A stretch of DNA of 64,000 nt, taken from contig NZ_CP077970.1 in the NCBI RefSeq assembly GCF_024758505.1, positions 5,766,001-5,830,000 of the forward strand. Direction: 5' to 3'. Positions 9,048 through 18,394 of the stretch are shown one piece after another. A program made the translations under genes and the position numbers. Source of the DNA: Bradyrhizobium arachidis. Lineage in GTDB: Bacteria > Pseudomonadota > Alphaproteobacteria > Rhizobiales > Xanthobacteraceae. The notes beneath the pieces were generated by a model. The model did no database searches. It was not told the origin of the DNA and saw only the letters and a program-made list of their open reading frames with translations. The stretch's first letter is position 1. Each line of letters begins with the position of its first letter.

Positions 9048-10289
9048 CTATCTGGCATTGGCCGCCGCATGAACCGGCCACAGATCCGCCCGCCAATGCA
9101 GCGTGATCGCCAGCATCAGGACGAGGCCGCTCAGCGCATAGAGCGTTCCCGTCGTGGCGAAGCCGAACAGGTCGATCAGGCTGCCGGCCGCGAGCAGGCC
9201 CAGCGGCATGCCGTAGATCACCATCATGCGCACGCCCATGACGCGCCCGCGCAAATGCTCGCTGACCGAGCGCATCAGGATTACGGCGACCGAGATCATG
9301 GAGAGACTTTGCGAAAAACCCGCGAGGAACAGGCAGACCATCGCGATTGGAACGCTCTTGAGCTGCACGAAGACGAGCAGCGCCGCATACCAGGCGGCGG
9401 TCGCGCCGATCATCAGGCGCGCCACGCGCAGGCCCGTGACGAAGCTGAGCGCCATCGATCCCGCAAGCGAACCGGTCGCAAAGCTCGCCGAGAGATAGCC
9501 GAGCCCGGTCTGGTCCGTGGCGTAGATCTCCCGCGCGACATAGGCCAACAGGCCGCCGGTGAGCGGAAAGGCCGTCAGGTTGACCAGGAAGGCGACCAGC
9601 ATCGCCGCACGCACTTGCGGCGTGGTCCAGACATGGGCGAGCCCTTCCTTCAGGTCAGCGAACGGCGAGCGCAGCGCAAACGCCTCACCCACCACCGCCG
9701 CGCGCACCTTCTTTGGAAGCTTGATGCACAGCGTCAGGAAAGTGCCGACGAGGTAGAGGCTCATGATCGCGACATAGACCGGGCCGATGCCGAGTGCGGC
9801 GAACAGCCCTGCTCCGCTCAGCGCACCGGCAATGCGCGCCGTATCCTGCGTGGTACGCGAGGTGCTGATCGCGCCGATCAGAAGCTCCGGCGGCATCACA
9901 TCGGCAACCAGCGCACCGCGCACGCCGAGGTCCGAGGGGCGGATCATGCCCATGATCGACACGATGATCATGACATAGGCCGGCGTCAGGTGCCCCGTCA
10001 GGGCCAGCGTCATCAACGTCCCCGAGAGCACGGCGTAGGCCGCGCGCATCATCGCCAGCAGATCGCGATGACCGATGCGGTCACCGATCACACCGAACAT
10101 CGGCGCAATCAGGGTGCCTACGAAGTTGAGCGACGCAAGCACGGTGAGCAGCAGCACCGAGCCGGTCTCGACCAGGATGTACCAGCCGAGAACGAGCGTC
10201 TCCATCTCGAACGCCCAGGAGGTGAGCAGATCGGCGGGCCACTGAAAACGGTAATTGCGGATGCGGAAGGGCCGCGCAAATCCACTCAA
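9048..10289 (-). CDS. MFS transporter (EntS-like, MFS_3)
   Basis: A 413-residue, strongly hydrophobic protein with about twelve membrane segments. The FGVIGDRIGHRDLL segment near residue 66 is the loop 2-3 motif of major facilitator proteins and the overall pattern is that of the EntS-like drug or siderophore exporters. It should act in the inner membrane by proton antiport; the substrate cannot be read from sequence. The start is taken as a TTG at 10289 because later methionines would remove the first membrane segment; no clear ribosome site is seen, so the start is uncertain. Confidence 0.8.
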   Translation of the reverse strand: MSGFARPFRIRNYRFQWPADLLTSWAFEMETLVLGWYILVETGSVLLLTVLASLNFVGTLIAPMFGVIGDRIGHRDLLAMMRAAYAVLSGTLMTLALTGHLTPAYVMIIVSIMGMIRPSDLGVRGALVADVMPPELLIGAISTSRTTQDTARIAGALSGAGLFAALGIGPVYVAIMSLYLVGTFLTLCIKLPKKVRAAVVGEAFALRSPFADLKEGLAHVWTTPQVRAAMLVAFLVNLTAFPLTGGLLAYVAREIYATDQTGLGYLSASFATGSLAGSMALSFVTGLRVARLMIGATAAWYAALLVFVQLKSVPIAMVCLFLAGFSQSLSMISVAVILMRSVSEHLRGRVMGVRMMVIYGMPLGLLAAGSLIDLFGFATTGTLYALSGLVLMLAITLHWRADLWPVHAAANAR

Positions 10290-10727
10290 TGCGCAACAAC
10301 GCTCGTCATGGCGTCCATCCTTCCCCGGCTTCTTGTTAAGACTCGATTTACCGGTTTACGCCTGCCCTGACCAGCCCTTGAGAACATCCTTGCCATGCGC
10401 CGCCGACGGTCCCGGCATCTCCGATTGCTCGCCGCCGGCCGGACGCCGATTCGAGGCTCCGTTCAGGGCCTCCATCGAGATTTCCATGGACGCCGGCAGG
10501 CGCCGGATTCGACCTGTTCTTGGATTGGTAAACGAGAGCTTAACGAGGCCGCGGCGCGAGCATCTGCCGGCGCCGAAAGGCCGGCTTTCATGCATGTTTT
10601 TCCTGTGCATGCAGCCCGACGGCGTTCTGTCTCGTGAAATTGTCGCAGATTTAACGAACCGCCCACCCGGGTCGCTTAACCGTTTGTCCAGTGACCGCCG
10701 CGCATAGTCGGGGTCAAACCCTCGCTC
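10290..10727. other. Intergenic region, 438 bp
   Basis: No confident gene. It separates the leftward MFS gene from the rightward HerA-like gene and should hold promoters for both. A leftward frame at 10356-10487 (about 43 codons, high GC at third positions) lacks a ribosome site and was not called. TTAAC-containing stretches occur at about 10651 and 10676, near the start of the HerA-like gene. Confidence 0.5.
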
Positions 10728-12485
10728 GTGTCAGGTTCATTCATCGTGTCATCCTTTGGACGTGTGATTTCGGTACGCGGATCGCTCGCCCGGGTCGGGC
10801 TTCTGGCGGAAAGCCGGATGGCGGTCTCGGAAGTTCGGGCCACCGTCGGGCGCTTCGTCAGCATCCGCTCCGCAAGCTCGATCATCGTAGCCATGATCAC
10901 CGAGGTCTCGTGCGAGAACCTCGCCACCTCCGACAACTTCATCGCCATCGCCTCCGTCGATCTGCTCGGCGAAATCCTCAACGCGAACGACAAGCCGAAA
11001 TTCCAGCGTGGCGTCACCAACTACCCGACCATCGGCGACGCCGTCGACCTGATCACCAGCCAGGAGCTGCGTACCATCTACGCGCCGACCGGCTCCGACC
11101 AGATCAATGTCGGCTTCCTGCAGCAGGACCGTTCGGTCGTCGCCTATGTCGACATCGAGGAGATGCTCTCCAAGCATTTTGCGGTGCTGGGATCGACCGG
11201 CGTCGGCAAATCGACCGGCGTGTCGCTCCTCCTCAACGAGATCCTCAAGGCGCGGCCGAACCTGCGCATCTTCCTGCTCGACGTCCACAACGAATACGGC
11301 CGCTGCTTCGGTGACCGCGCGCTGGTGCTCAACCCGCGAAACCTGAAGCTGCCGTTCTGGCTGTTCAACTTCGAGGAAATCGTCGACGTGCTGTTCGGCG
11401 GCCGCGCCGGCGTGCCCGAAGAGCTCGACATCCTCGCCGAAGTGATCCCGCTTGCGAAGGGCGTCTACACCCAGTACCAGAACGCCGACCGCATCGGTTT
11501 GAAGCGCATCGATCCCAAGCAGATCGGCTACACCGTCGACACGCCGGTGCCGTATCGCCTGGTCGACCTGTTGTCGCTGATCGACGAGCGCATGGGCAAG
11601 CTGGAAAACCGCTCCTCGCGCATCATCTATCACAAGCTGATCTCGCGCATCGAGGCCGTGCGCAACGATCCGCGCTACGCCTTCATGTTCGACAACGCCA
11701 ATGTCGGCGGCGACACCATGGCCGAGGTGATCAGCCATCTGTTCCGCCTGCCCGCCAACGGCAAGCCGATGACCGTGATGCAGCTCGCCGGCTTCCCGGC
11801 TGAAGTCATCGATTCCGTCGTCTCGGTCCTCTGCCGCATGGCCTTCGATTTCGGCCTGTGGAGCGACGGCGTCTCGCCGCTGCTGTTCGTCTGCGAGGAA
11901 GCGCACCGCTACGCCTCCGCCGACCGCAATATCGGCTTCGGCCCGACCCGCAAGGCGGTGTCGCGCATCGCCAAGGAAGGCCGCAAATACGGCGTCTACC
12001 TCGGGCTCATCACCCAGCGCCCGGCCGAGCTCGACGCCACCATCATCTCCCAGTGCAACACGCTGTTCACGATGCGTCTTGCCAACGACCGCGACCAGGC
12101 GCTGCTGCGCGCCGCGGTGTCGGATGCGGCCGCGAACCTGTTGTCCTTCGTGCCCTCGCTCGGCACCCGTGAGGTGTTGGCGTTCGGCGAAGGCGTCGCC
12201 CTTCCAACGCGGCTGCGCTTCAAGGAGGTGCCGCCGCACCAACTGCCGCGCGGCGAGGCCACCATCAGCAGCGTTCCCTCGATGACCGCCGGTCACGACA
12301 TGCATTTCGTCAGTGCCGTGCTCGAGCGCTGGCGCGGCGCCACCTCGCAGCGCGACGTGCCGAACGACCCGGTCTTCTCGGCACCGCCCGCAAAGACGCT
12401 CTCGCCCGTCGAAGCGCCGATGCTGCAGCCCTCGATGGGGCTGGACCCCGACCGCTTCTCGCTCTTGAAGAAGCCGCTGCGGTAA
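10728..12485 (+). CDS. HerA-like ATP-binding protein (DUF87 helicase)
   Basis: A 585-residue ATPase. An N-terminal beta-barrel (HAS-barrel) of about 140 residues precedes the Walker A motif GSTGVGKST near residue 158; Walker B is LLFVCEEAHRY near residue 388, with the late arginine-containing FTMRLANDRDQ segment of FtsK/HerA ATPases near residue 450. HerA proteins are hexameric DNA-translocating motors, in archaea paired with the nuclease NurA for end resection. No NurA, SIR2 or other partner gene lies alongside, so its bacterial role here is open. Start codon GTG at 10728 or the in-frame GTG at 10746 are both possible. Confidence 0.85.
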   Translation: MSGSFIVSSFGRVISVRGSLARVGLLAESRMAVSEVRATVGRFVSIRSASSIIVAMITEVSCENLATSDNFIAIASVDLLGEILNANDKPKFQRGVTNYPTIGDAVDLITSQELRTIYAPTGSDQINVGFLQQDRSVVAYVDIEEMLSKHFAVLGSTGVGKSTGVSLLLNEILKARPNLRIFLLDVHNEYGRCFGDRALVLNPRNLKLPFWLFNFEEIVDVLFGGRAGVPEELDILAEVIPLAKGVYTQYQNADRIGLKRIDPKQIGYTVDTPVPYRLVDLLSLIDERMGKLENRSSRIIYHKLISRIEAVRNDPRYAFMFDNANVGGDTMAEVISHLFRLPANGKPMTVMQLAGFPAEVIDSVVSVLCRMAFDFGLWSDGVSPLLFVCEEAHRYASADRNIGFGPTRKAVSRIAKEGRKYGVYLGLITQRPAELDATIISQCNTLFTMRLANDRDQALLRAAVSDAAANLLSFVPSLGTREVLAFGEGVALPTRLRFKEVPPHQLPRGEATISSVPSMTAGHDMHFVSAVLERWRGATSQRDVPNDPVFSAPPAKTLSPVEAPMLQPSMGLDPDRFSLLKKPLR

Positions 12486-12571
12486 GGCCTGCGACGACTC
12501 CAGGCGATGTCGCCATCGCGAAAGCGTTCGCAGAGGCTTTCGTGGGCTTGACTTCGCAACGAGCTGTTTGC

Positions 12572-14383
12572 TCACGCGTCCTGGGTTGCGACTTTGCCCT
12601 CTCCCGGCCCGGCACCGGTCGACGCCGCGGGGCTGTTACGGTGCGCCACCGCGAAGATCTCCAACGTCCCGTCATAACCCTTGATCCGTTGTTCTCCGAG
12701 CGACACGAGCGGGATACTGTCCGCTACGCTTTCGGCAACAATCGAATCAGCCAAAATCTGCGCGTCCTTGGCGAGGCTGCACAGCCGGGACGCCAAATTG
12801 ACGACACTCCCCACGGCGGTGTAGTCGAGCCGACCCTCGTAGCCAACGGTTCCGACCGTCGCCGGCCCCATCGCAATGCCGATGCCGAAACCGAGGGCGT
12901 GGCCGGCGGCGCACCATCTGCCGGCGATGGACTGCACCGCCGCCTGGAGATCGATGGCGAGCTGAACGGCCTGGTTCGCAGGCTTCTGGCAGGCAACCGG
13001 TGCATTGACGAGAAGCATGAAGCCGTCTCCCGCAAACTTGGTCAGCGTCGCCTCATGGCGGGTCGTGACGGCCCCGACCGCCTCATAGTATTCGCGCAGC
13101 ACGGCCATGATGACATCCGGTCCGGCCCGCGTGGAGAAAGCGGTAAAGCCGCGCAGATCACCAAAGACCGCGACGATTTCACGTCGCTGGCCTTCGAGCA
13201 ATCCGTCGGAGTGCTCGACCAGCTCGGCGACTTGTGGCGCAAGGAATTGCTTCAATCTGTCGATCCTCGCAGATTTTTGCTGCGAGATCGTCAACTCGGA
13301 TGCCATCTCATTGAAGCGGACGGCCAACTGCTCCAGTTCATCGCCGCTGGAGAGCTTGATCCGATGGTCGAATTGTCCGCTCCCAATTCGCTCAACGCCC
13401 TCCTCCAGTTGCGTGATGGGCCCGGACATCCGGTGCGCACGCCAGTAGGCGAGCGCGAGCGCGATCAGCACGCCGAGCACGATGAGGACCGCCGAACGCC
13501 ATAGCGCCGCGCGAATTGATGCGAACGCTTCCGTGACCGGCTGCATTGCAATCACGGTCCAGCCGACGTCGGCGGCTTGCACCGAGAGGGCGACAATCGG
13601 ACTGCCTCTGAATGTAGTCAGAACCGCACCCCCGCTCGTGCTGCCGAGCAAGTGCTTGATTCGACCGAAATCTGCGGAGCCGGCCCGCCCCCGCAGAACC
13701 ATGCTGATGTCTGGATGAGCAATCAGGTGACCGGAATCGTCGACCACGATGGCATAGCCGGTCTTTCCGATTCTAATGGCGGCAATGACATCCCAGATCA
13801 GCTTGAGATTCACCTCGGCCACGGCAAATCCGGCAGCGGGAAGGTTTCCAGCAACAGCGATCCTCATGTAAGGCTCGGAATCGTGCTGATATTCGAGAGG
13901 GCCGTACCAGACCTTGTTGGCACGCGCGCCTATGACGGCCGGATCAGCGGACATATCGATGCCGCGGCTCATCCTGTTGAGACGCAACCTCGAGACGAAG
14001 ACCCGTTCCGAACCGGTCTCGTCAAGCAACGAAACAGAAGCGATCGCGGGCACCTGCTGGAGCAGACGCTGCGCGTCCATCTTGTGACGGCCATCATCGT
14101 CTTGCCCCCATGGAAACTGGACCGTCCATCCGAGCTGATCGCGAAGTCCATCGGTGAACGCCTCTATCCTGTCCGCCGCCGAACGGGCCTCGACCCGAAG
14201 GACCTCGCTGATCTGCCGGCGCTGGTCTCGATAGCCGAACGACGCCTCCACGACCGCGCCGAGCAAGAGAGGCACGACCGCCGCAACGAACAGGGTCGCG
14301 AAGTACTTGCAAAACAGCGACCGGCGCGGGCGCGTCTCCCTACCTCCAGCCGGCAGAAAAGATTGTGGTTTGACCTCCGACAT
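12572..14383 (-). CDS. Membrane-bound class III adenylate cyclase with extracytoplasmic sensor and HAMP domain
   Basis: A 603-residue protein: transmembrane segment near 28-48, a Cache-like periplasmic sensor to about 285, a second membrane segment near 288-308, a HAMP linker to about 360 and a class III nucleotide cyclase domain from about 395. Catalytic residues look intact: metal aspartates in FGDLRGFT and FAGDGFM, an adenine-selecting lysine in TKFAGD, and the Asn/Arg pair in NLASRL. It should make cyclic AMP in response to an external ligand. The gene lies 7 bp after a binding-protein gene on the same strand, suggesting that this protein provides or presents the ligand. Confidence 0.9.
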   Translation of the reverse strand: MSEVKPQSFLPAGGRETRPRRSLFCKYFATLFVAAVVPLLLGAVVEASFGYRDQRRQISEVLRVEARSAADRIEAFTDGLRDQLGWTVQFPWGQDDDGRHKMDAQRLLQQVPAIASVSLLDETGSERVFVSRLRLNRMSRGIDMSADPAVIGARANKVWYGPLEYQHDSEPYMRIAVAGNLPAAGFAVAEVNLKLIWDVIAAIRIGKTGYAIVVDDSGHLIAHPDISMVLRGRAGSADFGRIKHLLGSTSGGAVLTTFRGSPIVALSVQAADVGWTVIAMQPVTEAFASIRAALWRSAVLIVLGVLIALALAYWRAHRMSGPITQLEEGVERIGSGQFDHRIKLSSGDELEQLAVRFNEMASELTISQQKSARIDRLKQFLAPQVAELVEHSDGLLEGQRREIVAVFGDLRGFTAFSTRAGPDVIMAVLREYYEAVGAVTTRHEATLTKFAGDGFMLLVNAPVACQKPANQAVQLAIDLQAAVQSIAGRWCAAGHALGFGIGIAMGPATVGTVGYEGRLDYTAVGSVVNLASRLCSLAKDAQILADSIVAESVADSIPLVSLGEQRIKGYDGTLEIFAVAHRNSPAASTGAGPGEGKVATQDA

Positions 14384-14391
14384 CTCGAACT
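14383..14391 (-). other. Seven-base junction between binding-protein and cyclase genes
   Basis: The stop of the binding-protein gene is separated from the cyclase ATG by only seven bases, leaving no room for a promoter. The two genes should be on one message. Confidence 0.7.
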
Positions 14392-15362
14392 CAGGCGATC
14401 ACCTTGTTGGCACGGAACAGGATGGAGGACGTATCCAGTTGAACGCCGAGGCGCCTCGCTGTCTTCAGATTGATTGCCAGCTCGAATTTTTCGGGCCGCA
14501 TCACCGGTAGAGTGGCAGGATCTTCCCCACGCAGGATCCGGTCGGCATAGCTGGCAAGCCAATAATAGGTCGCTCGCTGGTTGGCGCCGTAGCTCAAGAG
14601 GCCGCCGGCTTCACAATATTCGCACCAACCAAACATCGAAGGCAGCCGATGCGCGAGCGCAAGCGCGGCAATGCTCGCCCGATGCACCATCGTCACGGCA
14701 TCAGGAAACACAAGCATCGCGTCAGCAACCACACCGGCCGCTGTCCGAAGCGCGCTGTCCAGCTCGCGTGCGCCGAAGAAGGGAATATAGACCGGATCAA
14801 TCCCCAGCCCATTGCACGCCTGCATTGTCGCACGCCACTCCGATGGCTCCCCAGGGTGATCAGTGTTAGAGAGGACTGCGAGCTTGCGAACCTTCGGGTA
14901 AATGTCCTTCAGCAGTTCGACGCGCTTGCCCGCCAGTTCCAGCGAGAGAAATGTAGCACCGGTGAAGTTGGTGCCGGGTTGCGCGAGGCTCTTGACCACG
15001 CCCAGCGCGACCGGGTCGCCGCTCAAGGCAAACAGAACGGGAACCTCAGTGACCGCAGTCATCGCGCGCGTCGCAGGCCCACTGGACACGACGAGGTCTG
15101 CGTCGCCGCGCCTCAATTCTGAAATGAATTCGCGCAAGGCTTGCGGATTTCCGGGTGAACAGCACGTCTCGAAGATGACGTTCTTGCCTTCGACATATCC
15201 GGTCGCGCGCAACCCTTCCCGGAAGCCATCCAGGAATGGGTCCGGTTCTGTCGCCGTGGAGACCCACAAGATGCGAAAGACCTTCCGCGCCTCCTGCGCT
15301 TGCGCTACGAGTGGCCACGCCACCGCTCCGCCGGCCAGGCGGATGAAATCCCGTCGTCTCAT
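14391..15362 (-). CDS. ABC-type substrate-binding protein (ABC_sub_bind, PF04392-like), Tat-exported
   Basis: A 323-residue protein that begins MRRRDFIRLAGGAVAWPL, a twin-arginine signal, so it is exported folded. The body follows the PF04392 family (GYVEGKNV near residue 54, GDPVALGVVKSLAQPG near 115, LPVMRPEKFELAINLKTA near 285). No permease or ATPase gene adjoins it; instead the next gene, 7 bp on, is a membrane adenylate cyclase. I infer a receptor role, feeding ligand status to the cyclase, rather than import. Confidence 0.85.
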   Translation of the reverse strand: MRRRDFIRLAGGAVAWPLVAQAQEARKVFRILWVSTATEPDPFLDGFREGLRATGYVEGKNVIFETCCSPGNPQALREFISELRRGDADLVVSSGPATRAMTAVTEVPVLFALSGDPVALGVVKSLAQPGTNFTGATFLSLELAGKRVELLKDIYPKVRKLAVLSNTDHPGEPSEWRATMQACNGLGIDPVYIPFFGARELDSALRTAAGVVADAMLVFPDAVTMVHRASIAALALAHRLPSMFGWCEYCEAGGLLSYGANQRATYYWLASYADRILRGEDPATLPVMRPEKFELAINLKTARRLGVQLDTSSILFRANKVIA

Positions 15363-15897
15363 GTGTGCACCACTTGATGTACGGGCGGCCCGCTGAACGG
15401 TTAATTGTCGGCCGCTTTGAATGTCCCATGCCCGTCAGACATTGCCGACAGCGGAACAAACCTTTGATCCCGGCGCTCTCGCTCAACTGGCTCCGCCGCA
15501 ATCGCCCGGTCCATTATTGGTCAACGGGAGCGGCCTTCAGGACGTCATGGGCGAGCAGATTTTGCCTTGAGAACAGCTTGATTTTTTCTTGAGATAAACA
15601 GCAATCGCGATGGGTACGTCAGGAACGATGACCCACCATTGGCTTACGCCGTGCGGGCTGCATGTTGGCTGACAGCCAGACAGCCAACCGCCCGCGTGAG
15701 ATTAGTCCTCTCGGGACAAGATTGGTTCAGTGACGGAGATGTCTAAGCCGGCAGGAGCGGACTGCTCATTCGGGTCTGGCGCATAGCACCACTTTACATC
15801 TCATTCAAGCGGTTGAATTAATCCGCCTTTAGACCCCAGGACTTCACCCTGTAGCCGTGAGCCGAGGAACACGGCTATCCGGGAGGCGCGTTTCGCG
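15363..15897. other. Intergenic region, 535 bp
   Basis: No gene seen. The left part should hold the promoter of the leftward binding-protein/cyclase pair; the right part should hold that of the rightward zinc-ribbon gene. An 8-bp inverted repeat with a 10-bp loop (TAGCCGTG ... CACGGCTA, 15852-15877) lies 20 bp before that gene and could be a leader hairpin. The middle (about 15580-15840) is less GC-rich than the surroundings. Confidence 0.45.
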
Positions 15898-16152
15898 ATG
15901 GATGACAAGGTCAGGATCCGCTGTCCCAACTGCACCCGCCTGTTCAGGGACCGCGCGCAACGCATCAGGGACGGTTACCAGGTCAATTGCGAGCACTGCG
16001 CGCGTCTCATCACCTTCACCCGCGACACCGAAGACCCGTTCATGCGGCGGACGATGAAGCTCGCGCGGGAGACGCGGCTGGCGCTCGAGGCCAAGGTGAC
16101 CGCCGAGCGCGCGGCGTCGGCTGCGGCGGCACGAAGCCAGCGCGAATATTGA
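15898..16152 (+). CDS. Small zinc-ribbon protein (MJ0042-like), copy 1
   Basis: An 84-residue protein starting MDDKVRIRCPNCTRLFRDRAQRIRDG. Two CXXC pairs (CPNC near residue 9, CEHC near 31) form a zinc ribbon of the MJ0042 type, followed by a charged, alanine-rich helical tail. A GGGAGG ribosome site precedes the ATG. Its sister lies 242 bp downstream. Function unknown; nucleic acid or protein binding is plausible for a zinc ribbon. Confidence 0.75.
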   Translation: MDDKVRIRCPNCTRLFRDRAQRIRDGYQVNCEHCARLITFTRDTEDPFMRRTMKLARETRLALEAKVTAERAASAAAARSQREY

Positions 16153-16394
16153 ACGAGGACACGGGCCGGCGGCGTTCGCCCATCTGCCGGACAGGCGATA
16201 CCTCGGCCGCGGAAGAGCCGTCGGTGAGACATCCTTAACCGAGATTCCCCGGAAGCCGCGACAACGCGCCGTCGGTCGCCGTCTATTGGTCAGTTTCTTA
16301 GGGCTCGACGTGTTGGCTCGTCGAATCCGGCTTCGGCATTTGCCTGGTGTCGCCACCGATCGCTTTCGAAGCTGCCTATTGCGAAGTCAACGCC

Positions 16395-16685
16395 ATGGAC
16401 GACCAGGTTCAAGTCCGCTGCAAACGCTGCAAGAACGTCTTTCGCGAGCGTGCCCGGCGCATGCAGAACGGCTATTCGCGGCAATGTCCGAGCTGCGAGG
16501 TCGTGCTGTTCTTCGAGGAGGACTCCCCCGACCAGGACATCAAGCGCGCCATGAAGTCGGCGCGGAAGATGCGCAAGGATTTGAGAGAAGCCGAAGCGGT
16601 CCAGATGACGACCACATCGTCGGCGCGGCGCCGCGCGCGCAGCTATGGCGGCCGACAGGAGGCTGCCGAGGAAGAAGACAGCTAA
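16395..16685 (+). CDS. Small zinc-ribbon protein (MJ0042-like), copy 2
   Basis: A 96-residue paralogue of the preceding protein. It opens MDDQVQVRCKRCKNVFRERARRMQ, aligned with copy 1 in the MDD-VR-RC--C---FR-RA start, with the second pair CPSC near residue 34. The tail is basic then acidic (EEAEEEDS-like end). ATG at 16395 is chosen over an earlier in-frame start because it aligns exactly with copy 1. Function unknown. Confidence 0.72.
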   Translation: MDDQVQVRCKRCKNVFRERARRMQNGYSRQCPSCEVVLFFEEDSPDQDIKRAMKSARKMRKDLREAEAVQMTTTSSARRRARSYGGRQEAAEEEDS

Positions 16686-16771
16686 CAAGGCTTCCGCGCA
16701 ACGCTTTGCGCGGGCTTGCGCGTTCGATTATGGTTCCGGGATCGTTTTACGCCTGATCCGGAACTTTCAGC

Positions 16772-17353
16772 ATGTCCCAGCCATCGTCAAAACGTTTTCC
16801 CGCGCCCGCCCTCAATGCGTTGCCGGAGGATATCCGCACGCGGCTCGTCGCCGTGCAGGAGAAGAGCGGTTTTGTGCCGAACGTGTTCCTGTCGCTGGCC
16901 TATCGCCCGGACGAGTTCCGCGCCTTCTTCGCCTATCACGACACGCTGATGGAGAAGGACTCCGGGCTCAGCAAGGCCGAGCGCGAGATGATCGTGGTGG
17001 CGACCTCGGCCGCCAACCAGTGCCAGTATTGCGTGATCGCGCATGGCGCGATCCTGCGCATCCGCGCCAAGAACCCGCTGATCGCGGACCAGGTCGCCGT
17101 CAACTACCGCAAGGCCGACATCACGCCGCGGCAGAAGGCGATGCTCGACTTTGCCATGAAGGTCTCGGCCGACGCGCAACGCATATCCGAGGAGGATTTT
17201 GCGGCACTCGCCCCGCACGGGTTCAGCGACGACGACATCTGGGACATCGCCGCAATCTCGGCCTTCTTCGCGCTGTCGAACCGGATGGCGAATTTTACGG
17301 GCATGCGGCCGAACGACGAATTCTATCTGATGGGGCGCCTGCCGAAGCAGTGA
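16772..17353 (+). CDS. Peroxidase-related enzyme of the AhpD/carboxymuconolactone decarboxylase family
   Basis: A 193-residue AhpD-like protein. The redox pair C84-X-X-C87 sits in the NQCQYCVIAHGA segment, with the histidine three residues on, as in AhpD-type alkylhydroperoxidases. It likely reduces peroxides in the cytoplasm with a thiol cofactor. The length and the late NRMANFTGMRPNDEFY segment fit the uncharacterised peroxidase-related subgroup (TIGR01926 type). It is followed 32 bp on by an ASCH-domain gene on the same strand. Confidence 0.85.
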   Translation: MSQPSSKRFPAPALNALPEDIRTRLVAVQEKSGFVPNVFLSLAYRPDEFRAFFAYHDTLMEKDSGLSKAEREMIVVATSAANQCQYCVIAHGAILRIRAKNPLIADQVAVNYRKADITPRQKAMLDFAMKVSADAQRISEEDFAALAPHGFSDDDIWDIAAISAFFALSNRMANFTGMRPNDEFYLMGRLPKQ

Positions 17354-17385
17354 GCCGTTCGCGGCAACGACAATGCAGCGCCCCC

Positions 17386-17802
17386 ATGAGCAAGTCTGTT
17401 CCTGAACGCTATCAGCACCTCCGCACTTTCGCATTCGGCGACAGCCCGGCGCTGGCCGACGAACTGCTCGAGCTCGTGATCAAGGGCATGAAGACGGCGA
17501 CGTGCAGCACGGAAGACGAGCCGAACACATCGTCCCCCGGCGAGCAGTGGGTCGTGCTCGATGGTCGCGGCGAACCCCGCTGCGTGATCGAGACCCTTGA
17601 GGTGACGTATCGGCGCTACAACGAGGTCGATGCCGGCTTCGCATACGATGAGGGCGAAGGCGACCGCAGCCTTGTCCATTGGCGCGCGGCGCACCAAAGA
17701 TATTTCGGCCGTCTCGGGCGCTTCAGCGAGGACATGATGCTGATGTGCGAACGCTTTCGCCTGGTCGAGGTTTTTGGCGATCTCCCGACCCCGCAACGCT
17801 GA
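17386..17802 (+). CDS. ASCH domain-containing protein
   Basis: A 138-residue protein of the ASCH superfamily, an RNA-binding fold related to PUA. Recognisable segments are the KGMKTATCS core near residue 32, GEQWVVLDGRGEPRCVIET near 50 and the EGEGDRSLVHWRAAH stretch near 88. ASCH proteins have been linked to RNA processing and in some cases to amidohydrolase activity on modified nucleosides, but the role of this one is unknown. It probably shares a transcript with the preceding peroxidase-related gene. Confidence 0.82.
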   Translation: MSKSVPERYQHLRTFAFGDSPALADELLELVIKGMKTATCSTEDEPNTSSPGEQWVVLDGRGEPRCVIETLEVTYRRYNEVDAGFAYDEGEGDRSLVHWRAAHQRYFGRLGRFSEDMMLMCERFRLVEVFGDLPTPQR

Positions 17803-17901
17803 TGCTCACCATGCTGACAGGGTGCTGGCAGCAGGCCCCGCCTACAGTTCAGCATTCGCGCCGGCGAGACGACACTGCAGCGAAACAGGGGAAGTGTGGC
17901 C

Positions 17902-18327
17902 ATGACGAACCGAAGCGGCGGATGCGCCTGTGGCGCGATCCGATTCACGATCAACGCCCCACTGATGAACGTCGGCGTCTGCCACTGCACCGATTGCCAA
18001 AAGGCGTCGGGCGGCGGACCGAACTATGTCGCGCTTGCGCCGAAGACGTCCCTCTCGGTCACCAAAGGCGAGGCCAAGACCTATTTCAGCAAGGGCGACA
18101 GCGGCGAAGATGTGGGGCGCGCCTTCTGTCCGGACTGCGGGACTCCGTTATGGAGCCTGCCTCCCCATGCGCCGTTCCTGACCGTCAAGCTGGGTGCGCT
18201 CGATCATAATGCCGACCTGACGCCGGCGCTGCATCTCTACACGGCCTCCGCGCCGCCGTGGCATCTCATGCACGAGGGGCGGCCGACCTTCCCCAAGATG
18301 CCGCCGTTTCCACCTCCCGGCGCATGA
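17902..18327 (+). CDS. GFA family protein (zinc-binding, formaldehyde-activating enzyme-like)
   Basis: A 141-residue protein with the zinc-ligand pattern of the Gfa family: GGCACGAIRF near residue 9, CHCTDCQKASGG near 32 and AFCPDCGTPLW near 75. Gfa was described as speeding glutathione-formaldehyde adduct formation, but most relatives have no proven activity. ATG at 17902 is preferred over the GTG at 17896 because the AGGGGAAG ribosome site is then correctly spaced. Confidence 0.85.
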   Translation: MTNRSGGCACGAIRFTINAPLMNVGVCHCTDCQKASGGGPNYVALAPKTSLSVTKGEAKTYFSKGDSGEDVGRAFCPDCGTPLWSLPPHAPFLTVKLGALDHNADLTPALHLYTASAPPWHLMHEGRPTFPKMPPFPPPGA

Positions 18328-18394
18328 GCGACTGCCGCTGAGGCCTGTTCCGGACGTACCGCTGCTGCGCTGCTTGCGGCGGCGGTCGACTGCG

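Noticed and set aside
10356..10610. Possible leftward gene in the gap upstream of the HerA-like gene
   Set aside because: No ribosome site and no family resemblance; only codon bias favours it.
10749..12575. A 608-codon leftward frame antisense to the HerA-like gene
   Set aside because: Low-complexity shadow composition and no domain; the plus-strand gene has intact Walker motifs.
15866..15892. GGAAC ... CGTT pair resembling an EcfG general-stress promoter
   Set aside because: The spacer is 18 bp rather than 16-17, and the -10 element lies only a few bases before the start codon.
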